This document shows, in pieces, positions 10,165 through 18,788 of a DNA stretch of 64,000 bases (position 1 is its first letter; every line of letters starts with the position of its first letter). The DNA is taken from the NCBI RefSeq assembly GCF_903064525.1, contig NZ_LR797830.1, positions 310,001 to 374,000 on the forward strand. Direction: 5' to 3'. Origin of the DNA: Methylacidimicrobium sp. AP8 (GTDB lineage: Bacteria; Verrucomicrobiota; Verrucomicrobiia; Methylacidiphilales; Methylacidiphilaceae). Position numbers and translations under genes: made by a program. A model generated the notes under the pieces. That model had not been told where the DNA came from. It did no database searches and saw only the letters and a list, made by a program, of their open reading frames with translations.

Positions 10165-11196
10165 TTAGCGAATCTCCGGCAACGAGGCCAGCACCTGTTC
10201 CCGCAGCCGTGGAGGTAGGGGGGCGTAGTCGAAAGAGGAGGCAAGGGCCTGGCCCTCGGTGAGACACCAACGCACGAAGGAGAGCAGCTTTTGCGCCTTG
10301 CGGCGATCGGGCGGGTTTTCGTAGAGGAGCAGCCAGGTGAGTCCGGCAATCGGGTAGGAACCGGGGCCGGCCGCATTGGCGATCGAGAGGCGGAAGTCAT
10401 GCGGATCGGGCATGCTGGATGCCAGCGCCTGCGTCACCGACTCGGGCGATGGGAGAATGAAATTTCCGGCGAGGTTCTCGACGGCGGCATAGGGGATGTT
10501 GTTCTGCACAGCGTAGGCGAGTTCCAGATAGCCGATAGCACCGGGCAGAGAGCGGATCTGGCCGGCCACTCCCTCGTTCCCTTTGGCCCCGATCCCCGCC
10601 GGCCAGTGCACCGCCGTCCCTCGCCCGGCGATCCGGGCCCATTCCGGACTCACCTTCGTCAGATAGTCGGTGAAGATATAGGTAGTGCCGCTTCCGTCGG
10701 ATCGGTGAACCACGACCAGAGGTAGGGAAGGCAGCGGGATGCCTGGGTTGATGCGCGCGAGCCGCGAATCGTTCCAATTCCGGATTCTGCCTAGGAAGAT
10801 TTCGGCGATGATCGCCGGGGTGAGGCGGAGGGGAGGAGAACCGGGAAGATGATAGGCGAGCACGTCCGCGCCGGCGATCATCGGGATATGGAGGATCTTC
10901 CCCGGGGCTCTCGCCAGGAGACTGGTGCGCATGGGGCTATCGGACGCCCCGAAGTCGACGGTCTGATGCACCAACTGCTGCTGTCCCCCTCCCGATCCGA
11001 TCGCCTGGTAGTTGAAGCGGACTGTCGGATCGAGCCGCTCGTAGGCGGCGAACCACCGGGTGTACAGAGGGTAGGGGAAGGAAGCGCCCGCGCCATTGAT
11101 GAGGAGAGGCGCATCCTTGCGCGTTGGTGCCAGCGTAAGCCAGAGCAGGGCGGCTAGAAGCAGGAGGAAGAGGCTTCCGGGGCCCGGTATCTTCAT
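10165..11196 (-). CDS. pstS: Phosphate-binding periplasmic protein PstS
   Basis: The substrate-binding component of the Pst importer. The 343-residue protein begins with an export signal (SLFLLLLAALLWLTLAP) with no clear lipobox, then INGAGASFPYPLY, the usual N-terminal sequence of mature PstS. Phosphate-contacting patches are visible: GSGGGQQQ, DFGASDSPM and HRSDGSGTT. It is first in the pst operon; about 195 bases of non-coding sequence lie upstream, in which I could not find a convincing Pho box. Confidence 0.95.
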   Translation of the reverse strand: MKIPGPGSLFLLLLAALLWLTLAPTRKDAPLLINGAGASFPYPLYTRWFAAYERLDPTVRFNYQAIGSGGGQQQLVHQTVDFGASDSPMRTSLLARAPGKILHIPMIAGADVLAYHLPGSPPLRLTPAIIAEIFLGRIRNWNDSRLARINPGIPLPSLPLVVVHRSDGSGTTYIFTDYLTKVSPEWARIAGRGTAVHWPAGIGAKGNEGVAGQIRSLPGAIGYLELAYAVQNNIPYAAVENLAGNFILPSPESVTQALASSMPDPHDFRLSIANAAGPGSYPIAGLTWLLLYENPPDRRKAQKLLSFVRWCLTEGQALASSFDYAPLPPRLREQVLASLPEIR

Positions 11197-11391
11197 GGGA
11201 AGGAGGCGATGGCGGCGATCGAGACTCCTCCGGGGCTAATGTCGGATGGTCCGCCTGGATGGGAAGGCCGGCGGCCGCGGTCCTTCGGAGCGGAATAGGG
11301 GAAAGAGCGCCTTCTCCTCCTTTCCGGGCGCTTGACCCGGGGGGGACGCTATGCCACAAGAGGGGGCGGCGCTCCCTTTCATCCGGCAGGA

Positions 11392-11682
11392 GTGGGCATC
11401 GAAAAGCAGATCCTCGTGGTGGTGGAAGCCGATCCCTCCCGGAGCGGTCGGGCTGCGGAAGGGCTTCGGGTGGCAGCGGGGTTGTCGATGCATCCGGAGA
11501 TCCGCGTCACGGTAGTCCTGGCTCGGGTCGCGGCGCAAGCTTGGAAGAAAGGGGCGGCCCGGTGCGTCGACAGGGAGGTTTGGGATCGGGCGCTGGCCGA
11601 TCTTGCGGAAAACCGGGTCCCGCTGCTGGAGGAAGAGCCGTGCGGAGGCGCCTGGCATGGGGTGATACGGTTCGCAGACTAA
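11392..11682 (+). CDS. Small DsrE/DsrF-like protein (tentative)
   Basis: A 96-residue frame ending just before ispA. The start shown is a GTG with an AGGAG placed too close to it, so the exact 5' end is uncertain; the frame is also open to a TTG at 11332. The sequence ILVVVEADPSRSGRAAEGL followed by a second beta strand VTVVLA resembles the alpha/beta fold of DsrE-type sulfur-relay proteins, but the usual active Cys is not clear (Cys occurs at RCVDRE and EPCGG). Function unknown. A second DsrE-like gene lies at 33634-33948. Confidence 0.5.
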   Translation: MGIEKQILVVVEADPSRSGRAAEGLRVAAGLSMHPEIRVTVVLARVAAQAWKKGAARCVDREVWDRALADLAENRVPLLEEEPCGGAWHGVIRFAD

Positions 11683-11710
11683 CCGGGCAAAACGGGAGAG
11701 GAGAAGGGGC

Positions 11711-12595
11711 TTGAACAACGACATCCATGCCTATCTGGCTGAGCGAAGAAAGATGATCGAGGAGGCGTTACGGGGCTATGTGCCGTCGCCGTCCAGCAAG
11801 CCCAGGCTGCTTCATGAAGCGATGGACCATAGCTTGTTTGCAGGAGGCAAGCGGTTGCGGCCCATCCTCTGCCTGGCGGCCTGCGAAGCGATGGGGGGGG
11901 ATCACCGCCGCGCTCTGCCGCTCGCCTGCGCGGTGGAGTGCATTCATACCTATTCGCTGGTCCACGACGACCTTCCCGCGATGGATAACGACGATTGGAG
12001 GAGAGGGAAGCCCACGCTGCACAAGATTTACGGAGAGGCCATGGCGATTCTGGCGGGAGACGCGCTGCTCGCGCGGGCTTTCGAGATCGCCAGCCGCTAT
12101 ACCGGGGGAAGATATGGGACCGGGATCGTGGTTGCCGAGCTTGCGCGCGCTTGCGGCAGCCGAGCCTTGGTGGGCGGGCAAGTTTCCGATTTGGAGGCGG
12201 AAGGCAAGGAGATTTCGTTCCGAGAGCTCCGGGCGATCCACTTGCGGAAAACCGGCGCGCTGATCACCGCGGCTCTTCGATTGGGGGCCATGGCGGGCGA
12301 TGCGAGCCGCGAATCGTTGCGGGCCGTCACCGAGTTCGGCCGATTCCTGGGGCTGGCTTTCCAGGTGATCGATGACATCCTCGACCTTACGCAGACGCGG
12401 GAGGCTTTGGGCAAGAGCGCCGGGAAGGACCTTGCGGCCGAAAAGGCTACCTTCCCCCGCCTGCTCGGCCTCGAAGGCGCCCAGCGCGCGGCCGAGCGGT
12501 ACACGAGCCGGGCGCACCGGGCGCTCGCGCCGCTGGGAACTAGAGGGGCGATCCTCGATAGGCTGGCGCGTTACCTGCTGGCCAGGGAGAGCTGA
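11711..12595 (+). CDS. ispA: Polyprenyl (farnesyl/geranyl) diphosphate synthase
   Basis: Condenses isopentenyl diphosphate with allylic diphosphates to give short prenyl chains, the precursors of squalene and quinones. The 294-residue protein has the first Asp-rich motif DDLPAMDND and the second DDILD, as well as GGKRLRP near residue 45 for diphosphate binding. Two bulky residues (His-Thr-Tyr) shortly before the first motif are consistent with a short-chain product such as farnesyl diphosphate. It starts with TTG at 11711 behind a purine-rich GGAGAGGAGAAGGGG. Directly upstream of squalene-hopene cyclase. Confidence 0.92.
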   Translation: MNNDIHAYLAERRKMIEEALRGYVPSPSSKPRLLHEAMDHSLFAGGKRLRPILCLAACEAMGGDHRRALPLACAVECIHTYSLVHDDLPAMDNDDWRRGKPTLHKIYGEAMAILAGDALLARAFEIASRYTGGRYGTGIVVAELARACGSRALVGGQVSDLEAEGKEISFRELRAIHLRKTGALITAALRLGAMAGDASRESLRAVTEFGRFLGLAFQVIDDILDLTQTREALGKSAGKDLAAEKATFPRLLGLEGAQRAAERYTSRAHRALAPLGTRGAILDRLARYLLARES

Positions 12596-12628
12596 TCGGA
12601 AGAGGCGGGGCAACGGATCTGTTTTGAA

Positions 12629-12657
12629 TTGACGGCGAGGGGTTTGGCACGCTATCT
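12629..12657 (+). promoter_or_regulatory. Candidate sigma-70 promoter for squalene-hopene cyclase
   Basis: TTGACG, a 17-base spacer and CTATCT lie in the 74-base gap between ispA and shc. The predicted start of transcription would be about 12664, only some six bases before the shc ATG, and no ribosome-binding site precedes that ATG, so the message could be nearly leaderless. Inferred from base pattern alone. Confidence 0.45.
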
Positions 12658-12669
12658 GCCGACGTTCCT

Positions 12670-14733
12670 ATGCAATCCGGAAAATTATTTTCCCTAGTCA
12701 GGGAAGGCAATGCCGGGACCAAGCCCGTCTTGGTCGTTGCGGAGAGCCTGGATGCCGAGCAGGCGATCGGGGTCGCCATCGCTCGCGCGCAAAAGTATCT
12801 GCTCTCTATCCAGAAACCCGATGGCCACTGGGTCGGCGAGCTCTTCGCCGACGTGACCCTGGCTTGCGACCGGATCCTGCTGATGCACTGGCTGGGCAAG
12901 GTCGATTATCGCCGGCAAGCCCGGTTGGTAAAGCACATCCTGGACCGGCAACTTCCGGATGGGGGTTGGAATATCTACCCGGGCGGTCCGAGCGAACTCA
13001 ATGCGACGATCAAGGCCTACGCGGCGCTGAAGCTTGCCGGGTTCGCCCCCGAGGACCCGGTGATGGAGAAGGCTCGTTCGACGGTCCTGCGGCTGGGCGG
13101 AATCCCGAAGGCGATGACCTACACCAAGCTGGGCTTGGCGCTCCTGGGGATCTACCCATGGAAGGAGCTGCCCGTCATACCGGTGGAGATCGTGCTCTTC
13201 CCGAGCTGGTTCCCCTTCCACCTGTACAAGATGTCGGCCTGGACGCGAACGATGCTTGTCCCGCTGGCGATCATCCATCACTTCAAGCCGACGCGGCAGC
13301 TGCCCGGTCACTTGCAGCTCCACGAGCTCTTTCCCGCGGGCACGGAGCAAGACGGCCTCTCCTGGATCTGGTCGACCCGCTTCTTTTCCAAGAGAAACTT
13401 CTTTCTGCTCTGCGACAAGCTGCTTCAGCTCTGGGATCGTTCCGGCTGGAAGCCGCTGCGGCGGCGCGCCTTGAAAAAGGCCGAAGAGTGGCTTGTCGAG
13501 CGGATGGGCAGCGGATCCGACGGGCTCGGCGCCATCTTCCCGGCGATGCATTACGCGATCGTAGCCTTGAGGGCCCTGGGCTATCCTGAGGAGAATCCGA
13601 TCTATCAGAAGGCGCTCCGTGACTTCGATAGCTTGCTTGTGGATGAAGGCGAGGATAAGGATTTCCGAGTGCAGCCATGCCTCTCCCCCGTCTGGGACAC
13701 GGCGGTAGCGAGCGTGGCCCTGACCAAGTCCGGCCTCGCGCCCGATCGGCCGGAGATGCGTAAGGCCGCGGCATGGTTGATGGAGAGGGAGGTTCGGGTG
13801 CGCGGGGACTGGTATGTCAACAATCCCCATCCCGAATGCAGCGGCTGGGCCTTCGAGTACAATAACGTCTACTATCCCGACGTCGACGACACGCTGATGG
13901 TGCTTCTGGCCTTGCTCCGGATGGACACCGGCGACCCGGCCAAGAAGCAGGAAGTGATTGAGCGCGCCTTCCGCTGGGTGGTCAGCTTCCAGTGCCGGAA
14001 CGGCGGTTGGGCCGCCTTCGACAAGGACGTCAACAGTCCCTGGCTTGAGGATGTTCCTTTCGCCGATCACAATGCGATTCTCGATCCTCCCTGCTCCGAT
14101 ATTACGGCGAGGGCGCTCGAACTGGCCGGCATGATGGGAATCAAACGGACCGAACCGTTTGTCCAGCGCGGAATCCGGTTCCTCCGGGAGACACAGGAGC
14201 CCGACGGGTCCTGGTTCGGCCGGTGGGGCGTAAACTATATCTACGGCACCTGGCAGGCCCTCCGGGGCTTGCGGGCGATCGGCGAAGATATGAACCAACC
14301 GTGGACACTGCGGGCGCGGGACTGGCTGGAATCGTGCCAAAACGAGGATGGCGGGTGGGGAGAAACGCCCGACTCCTACGAAAATCCCCAACTCAAGGGC
14401 CGGGGACCGAGCACGGCCTCCCAAACCGCTTGGGCCGTCATGGGAATCCTCGCTTGCGGCGAAGCCGATCGGCCGAGCCTGCGGCGGGGGGTTGCCTATC
14501 TTCTGCGGAAGCAGGACCCGGATGGTTCGTGGCCGGAAGAATTTCTCACGGGGACGGGCTTCCCGGGCGTCTTTTACCTTAAGTACGACATGTACCGGAA
14601 CGCCTGGCCTCTCCTCGCACTTTCCGAGTATGCCAAAGCTCTCTCGGTGGCCAAAGAGCAGACCGAGGCCTGGGTACGCGCGACCCTTTCCGTTGCGGCC
14701 CGTTCCCGTTCCCGGAACGGCGGAATGGGATGA
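12670..14733 (+). CDS. shc: Squalene-hopene cyclase
   Basis: Cyclises squalene to hopene/hopanol at the membrane surface. The 687-residue protein has the catalytic DVDDT motif (preceded by NNVYYPDVDDTLM) in the central part and several QW repeats (for example PDGHW, PDGGWNIY, RNGGWAAFD, PDGSWFGRWG, EDGGWGE, PDGSWPEEF). Length and motif order match bacterial SHC. It begins with ATG 12670 and lacks a visible Shine-Dalgarno. The stop overlaps the start of the next gene as ATGA. Confidence 0.97.
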   Translation: MQSGKLFSLVREGNAGTKPVLVVAESLDAEQAIGVAIARAQKYLLSIQKPDGHWVGELFADVTLACDRILLMHWLGKVDYRRQARLVKHILDRQLPDGGWNIYPGGPSELNATIKAYAALKLAGFAPEDPVMEKARSTVLRLGGIPKAMTYTKLGLALLGIYPWKELPVIPVEIVLFPSWFPFHLYKMSAWTRTMLVPLAIIHHFKPTRQLPGHLQLHELFPAGTEQDGLSWIWSTRFFSKRNFFLLCDKLLQLWDRSGWKPLRRRALKKAEEWLVERMGSGSDGLGAIFPAMHYAIVALRALGYPEENPIYQKALRDFDSLLVDEGEDKDFRVQPCLSPVWDTAVASVALTKSGLAPDRPEMRKAAAWLMEREVRVRGDWYVNNPHPECSGWAFEYNNVYYPDVDDTLMVLLALLRMDTGDPAKKQEVIERAFRWVVSFQCRNGGWAAFDKDVNSPWLEDVPFADHNAILDPPCSDITARALELAGMMGIKRTEPFVQRGIRFLRETQEPDGSWFGRWGVNYIYGTWQALRGLRAIGEDMNQPWTLRARDWLESCQNEDGGWGETPDSYENPQLKGRGPSTASQTAWAVMGILACGEADRPSLRRGVAYLLRKQDPDGSWPEEFLTGTGFPGVFYLKYDMYRNAWPLLALSEYAKALSVAKEQTEAWVRATLSVAARSRSRNGGMG

Positions 14734-15458
14734 TCGGAGTCGCCTTCGCCGTCAAGCACGAGGCCGGGGAGTTCCTCGCCGCTCTCCAAGAGAAACGCTG
14801 GGATAAGGAGACATCGCCCCCGGTTTGCCTCGGCCGGGCTGGAGGCCGCCGGGTGGCGGTCGCTATTATCGGGATGGGGCGGGAAAGAGCGGCGCGGGGC
14901 GCCGAAGTTCTCCTGCGCCACTCTCCCATCCGACTATTTATCCTGGCCGGATACGCGGGCGCGCTACGATCCGGAATACAGCGGGGACAAGTCGCGGTGG
15001 CCGCCAACTACCTGAACACGGGCTTGGCCCTCTGGTTTTCCGGAGGGGGCGTGCCGGCATTGCGGCTGGCGACGGCGGACGTCGTGGTGGGCGACCCGGA
15101 GAGCCGGAAAAGGCTCGCGGAAGAAACCGGGGCGGATCTGGTCGACATGGAAACCGATGCGGTGGCCGCTATCGCGCAAGGACGAGGAGTCCCCTTCGTC
15201 AGCCTGCGCGTCGTCACCGATACGCTGGAAGACCGGCTTCCGGTCGAAGCCATCGCGGCGGCCTGGGAAAGCGAGGGAGGGACCGTTCGGCCCCTGGCGC
15301 TCGCGCTCCGTCTGGTTGCTCATCCGGGAGAGATCGGACCGCTGCTCCGCTTTGTCCGATTCCTTCCGGAGGCTCGGCACCGGTTGACACAGAGGCTCAT
15401 GGAGCTAGTGTACAGTCTGGAAGGGAGCGGCGGGACGAGTGGAAGCGAAACCGATTGA
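14730..15458 (+). CDS. hpnG: Nucleoside phosphorylase-like protein, probable HpnG
   Basis: A 242-residue protein of the purine-nucleoside/MTA phosphorylase fold: an N-terminal strand (IGVAFAVKHEAGEF), a Gly-rich AGYAGAL segment and the ribose-binding VDMETDAVA stretch. In hopanoid clusters this family (HpnG) removes adenine from adenosylhopane to give phosphoribohopane. Its ATGA overlap with shc strongly supports that role. The adenosylhopane-forming radical SAM enzyme HpnH is not in this window. Confidence 0.8.
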   Translation: MIGVAFAVKHEAGEFLAALQEKRWDKETSPPVCLGRAGGRRVAVAIIGMGRERAARGAEVLLRHSPIRLFILAGYAGALRSGIQRGQVAVAANYLNTGLALWFSGGGVPALRLATADVVVGDPESRKRLAEETGADLVDMETDAVAAIAQGRGVPFVSLRVVTDTLEDRLPVEAIAAAWESEGGTVRPLALALRLVAHPGEIGPLLRFVRFLPEARHRLTQRLMELVYSLEGSGGTSGSETD

Positions 15459-15765
15459 AATCACCGCGAAGGCGAAGGAAGAGATTCGGCGGTTGGCGCC
15501 GGCTCACGGAGGAGTCCCCCTGCGCATAGCCGTGACGAGAGGTGGCTGCGCCGGATGGGAGTATCAAGTTGCGTTTGCAACAGCGCAGCCGGGCGACATC
15601 GAGTGGGAGGAAGGGGAAATCCGGATCGCCGTCGATCGGGCTAGCGTCGATCGCCTTGCGGGGTCGGTGCTCGATTACCAAGGCGGGCTTTCCGGGGCGG
15701 GGTTTCGCTTTCGGAATCCCCATGCGCGGGGAACCTGCGGCTGCGGCATTTCCTTCGAGGCTTGA
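15439..15765 (+). CDS. A-type Fe-S carrier (HesB/IscA/ErpA family)
   Basis: A 108-residue member of the A-type iron-sulfur carrier family, with the three expected cysteines: one in TRGGCAGWEY and two in GTCGCGISF near the C-terminus. Such proteins hand Fe-S clusters to target enzymes. It starts with GTG at 15439, 20 bases inside the end of the hpnG-like gene. The overlap suggests co-expression with hopanoid genes, perhaps to serve a cluster-containing hopanoid enzyme, which is inference. Confidence 0.85.
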   Translation: MEAKPIEITAKAKEEIRRLAPAHGGVPLRIAVTRGGCAGWEYQVAFATAQPGDIEWEEGEIRIAVDRASVDRLAGSVLDYQGGLSGAGFRFRNPHARGTCGCGISFEA

Positions 15766-15891
15766 CCGCGTCCCGTTCGCTGCCCTCGGGCGCGACGAGC
15801 CGCCCGCCTCTTTCCCGGTCTTCGCCGGCCCCGCTCAGTGCGCGAAAAAACCCTTTTGCTTTCGATGGCGTCATGCCATGTAGAGGCGGTC

Positions 15892-18366
15892 ATGGAAGCG
15901 CGCAGGGCCTACCCGTTTGATCAGATCGAACCGAAATGGCAGCGGATCTGGGAAGAGCGTGCGCTCTTCCGCGCGGCCAACCCGGGCGAGCCGGGTGCGG
16001 AAAAACCGAAGTATTACGTGCTCGACATGTTTCCATACCCGTCGGGACACGGACTGCACGTCGGTCACTTGGAAGGCTATACGGCCAGCGACATCGTCGC
16101 CCGCTACAAGCGGATGCGCGGGTTCAACGTTCTGCATCCGATGGGCTGGGATGCCTTCGGGCTGCCCGCCGAGCAGCACGCGGTCGCCACCGGTATTCAT
16201 CCGCGGATTACGACCGCGCGCAATATCGCCAAGTTCCGCGAACAGATTGCGGCCATGGGCTTTTCCTACGACTGGTCTCGGGAGATCAACACCAGCGATC
16301 CGCGCTACTACCGCTGGACCCAGTGGATCTTTCTCCAGCTCTTCCGCCGCGGCCTCGCCTACGTTGCCGAAGCCCCCGTCTGGTATTGCCCGGCGTTGCA
16401 GACCGTTTTAGCCAACGAGGAGGTCGTCCCCTCTCCGGAAGGGCCGGTCTCGGAGAGGGGCCACCACCCGGTCGAGAGGCGGCCGCTGCGGCAGTGGATG
16501 CTGCGCATCACCGCATATGCCGAACGGCTGCTGGCCGACCTGGACCTCGTCGACTGGCCGGAGTCGATCAAGGAGATGCAGCGGAACTGGATCGGCCGGA
16601 GCGAAGGGGCTATGGTCCGCTTCCCCATCGATGGAACCCGCAGAGAGGTCGAGGTCTTCACGACGCGCCCGGACACCCTTTTCGGCGCCACCTATCTGGT
16701 CTTGGCTCCCGAACACCCGTTGGTCGATGAGATCACGCAACCGCAATGCCGGGAGGCCGTCGAAGCCTATCGGCGCGAGGTGGCCAGGAAGAGCGATTTG
16801 GAGCGGACGGAACTGGCGCGGGAGAAGACAGGGGTTCCCCTCGGTGCCTTCGCGATCAATCCGGCCACCCGGGAAAGAATTCCGGTGTGGATCGCCGATT
16901 ATGTCCTCTCCTCCTACGGGACCGGGGCGATCATGGCGGTTCCGGCACACGACGAGCGCGACTTCGCGTTCGCCACTCGCTATGGCCTTCCCGTGCGTTC
17001 GGTCGTCCGGCCGAAGGATGCTCCCGATCCTCTCCCCGGGTGCTTTCCCGGCGAAGGCATCGCCTGTTCCTCCGGCTTCTTGAACGGCTTGCCCACCCCG
17101 GCGGCCAAGGAAGCCATGATCCGCTGGCTCGAGCAGACCGGTTCCGGCAAGCGGGCCGTTCAGTATCGCCTGCGGGACTGGCTCTTTTCCCGCCAGCGGT
17201 ACTGGGGAGAGCCCTTTCCGATCGTCTGGCGGCAGGGAGAACCGCAACCGGTGCCCGAAGCGGAACTCCCTGTCCTGCTTCCGGATCGGAAGGATTTTTC
17301 TCTGGAAAAAGGAGGATTCGCCCCGCTCTCCCAAGAGAAGGGATGGGTGGATTTGCCCGACGGCGGCCGGAGGGAGACCAACACGATGCCCCAGTGGGCG
17401 GGCTCCTGCTGGTACTACCTGCGCTACCTCGATCCCCATAACGGTCGAGAGCTGGTTTCGCGGGAAGCGGAACGCTATTGGATGCAACCGAAGGGAGTGG
17501 ACCTCTACATCGGAGGAGCGGAGCATGCGGTGCTCCACCTTCTCTATGCCCGGTTTTGGCACAAGTTTCTCTTCGACATAGGAGTAGTCTCTACCCCCGA
17601 GCCTTTTTACCGGCTGGTAAACCAGGGAATCATCCTTGGGGAAGACGGCCGGAAGATGTCCAAATCCTTCGGGAACGTCGTCAACCCCGAAGGCCTCATC
17701 CGGCAGTACGGTGCGGATACCGTGCGGCTCTTCGAGATGTTCCTGGGTCCTCTCGAGCAGATGAAACCCTGGTCCTCGCAAGGGCTCGAAGGGCCCCATC
17801 GCTTTCTGGCCCGCGTCTGGCGTCTGGTGATGGAGGAGGATGCGGAAGGCCGCTGGGTTCCCCGCTCGGACATCTCCACGGAGCCGGCTCCGCTCGACAT
17901 CCGGCGGCTCCTCCATCGGACGATCCGGAAGGTGACCGAAGATCTCGAGCAACTCTCCTTCCACACGGCGATCGCGCAGATGATGATCCTGGTCGGCGCG
18001 CTGACCAAGGCTGCCGTCCGATGCCGAGAGGTGCTCGAGCCGTTCCTCCTGCTTCTCGCCCCCTTCGCCCCGCATCTATGCGAGGAGCTCTGGTCGGTGC
18101 TCGGGCACTCCGAATCCCTGACTTTCGCCCCGTGGCCGGAAGCCGACGAGCGGCTCCTGCAGGAGGCGGAGGTCCAATGGATCATCCAGGTCGACGGCAA
18201 GGTGCGGAGCCGGATGACGGCGGGTGTGGATCTCACTCGGGAGGAAGCGGAAGCGCTGGCCCGCCGGCGGCCCGAGATCGCCGCTTGGCTCGAGGGGAAA
18301 TCGGTCCGGAAGGTGATCTTCGTGCCGGGCAAGCTCCTCAACTTCGTGCTGGGAGGAGAAGGATAA
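15892..18366 (+). CDS. leuS: Leucyl-tRNA synthetase
   Basis: Charges tRNA-Leu. The 824-residue class I synthetase has the HIGH-type motif HVGH (after YPSGHGL), the editing-domain segment [14 protein letters not shown] with the conserved Asp in PAHDERD, the zinc-region equivalent after [16 protein letters not shown], and KMSKS (RKMSKSFGN). ATG 15892 follows GAGGCGG; in-frame starts at 15838 and 15865 are possible. The gene ends ten bases before the palindromic repeat element at 18381. Confidence 0.96.
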   Translation: MEARRAYPFDQIEPKWQRIWEERALFRAANPGEPGAEKPKYYVLDMFPYPSGHGLHVGHLEGYTASDIVARYKRMRGFNVLHPMGWDAFGLPAEQHAVATGIHPRITTARNIAKFREQIAAMGFSYDWSREINTSDPRYYRWTQWIFLQLFRRGLAYVAEAPVWYCPALQTVLANEEVVPSPEGPVSERGHHPVERRPLRQWMLRITAYAERLLADLDLVDWPESIKEMQRNWIGRSEGAMVRFPIDGTRREVEVFTTRPDTLFGATYLVLAPEHPLVDEITQPQCREAVEAYRREVARKSDLERTELAREKTGVPLGAFAINPATRERIPVWIADYVLSSYGTGAIMAVPAHDERDFAFATRYGLPVRSVVRPKDAPDPLPGCFPGEGIACSSGFLNGLPTPAAKEAMIRWLEQTGSGKRAVQYRLRDWLFSRQRYWGEPFPIVWRQGEPQPVPEAELPVLLPDRKDFSLEKGGFAPLSQEKGWVDLPDGGRRETNTMPQWAGSCWYYLRYLDPHNGRELVSREAERYWMQPKGVDLYIGGAEHAVLHLLYARFWHKFLFDIGVVSTPEPFYRLVNQGIILGEDGRKMSKSFGNVVNPEGLIRQYGADTVRLFEMFLGPLEQMKPWSSQGLEGPHRFLARVWRLVMEEDAEGRWVPRSDISTEPAPLDIRRLLHRTIRKVTEDLEQLSFHTAIAQMMILVGALTKAAVRCREVLEPFLLLLAPFAPHLCEELWSVLGHSESLTFAPWPEADERLLQEAEVQWIIQVDGKVRSRMTAGVDLTREEAEALARRRPEIAAWLEGKSVRKVIFVPGKLLNFVLGGEG

Positions 18367-18380
18367 GGCACGGACCCTAG

Positions 18381-18558
18381 CGGCCAATTCTCACAAGCTT
18401 TCTCCGACGGCTTGCAAAACGGGCTCGTCTGCTTGGCTCCCGCTTGGTTTTCCATCCTCGCAGTATGTCTTCATACAGCTCCGGTGGAAAACCTGCGCCC
18501 GCCTTGCACCCAAGCCCATTTGCGGCGCCTCGGCTACGAAACTTGGGAGAAATGGCCG
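18381..18558. repeat. Palindromic MITE-like element, copy A
   Basis: A 178-base imperfect palindrome bounded by CTAG on both sides (18377-18380 and 18559-18562). Left and right arms (about 70 bases each) are recognisable inverted copies: one reads CGGCCAATTCTCACAAG, and the other, on the opposite strand, CGGCCATTTCTCCCAAG. The centre forms a hairpin from GGTTTTCCATC and GGTGGAAAACC. A second copy is at 48414-48613 and a single arm at 41364-41400. The ends resemble the terminal repeat of the neighbouring IS1380-family element. It may also serve as a transcription end for leuS. Confidence 0.85.
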
Positions 18559-18788
18559 CTAGCCCCCATTTCTCACCAGTACGAGCTTTCGCGCGAGAGA
18601 GGTGCCGGTTGAGTCGCTTGCGAGCAGTTCCGGCCGCGCAGAGCTCTTCGTGAGGCAGGATCGAGCAAGATTTTCATTCGATTTGCCTTAACGCGAGCGC
18701 TGCAAAGCGCAAAAAGCCGGTTGTGGAGCAAGGCTCCGCCCGATCGTAGGCTTTGCGGAAGGAGAAGAGGTGGGGTTTTGATACCTGC

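Noticed and set aside
12694-14424. A 576-codon open frame antisense to squalene-hopene cyclase
   Set aside because: Composition is typical of GC-rich antisense frames, there is no recognisable domain and the plus-strand gene is certain.
15384-15415. Promoter inside the hpnG-like gene (TTGACA followed by TACAGT)
   Set aside because: Spacing of about 21 bases is poor; the downstream gene already overlaps the upstream frame.
16408-18075. A 555-codon frame antisense to leuS
   Set aside because: It is a frame shadow of a certain gene in GC-rich DNA.
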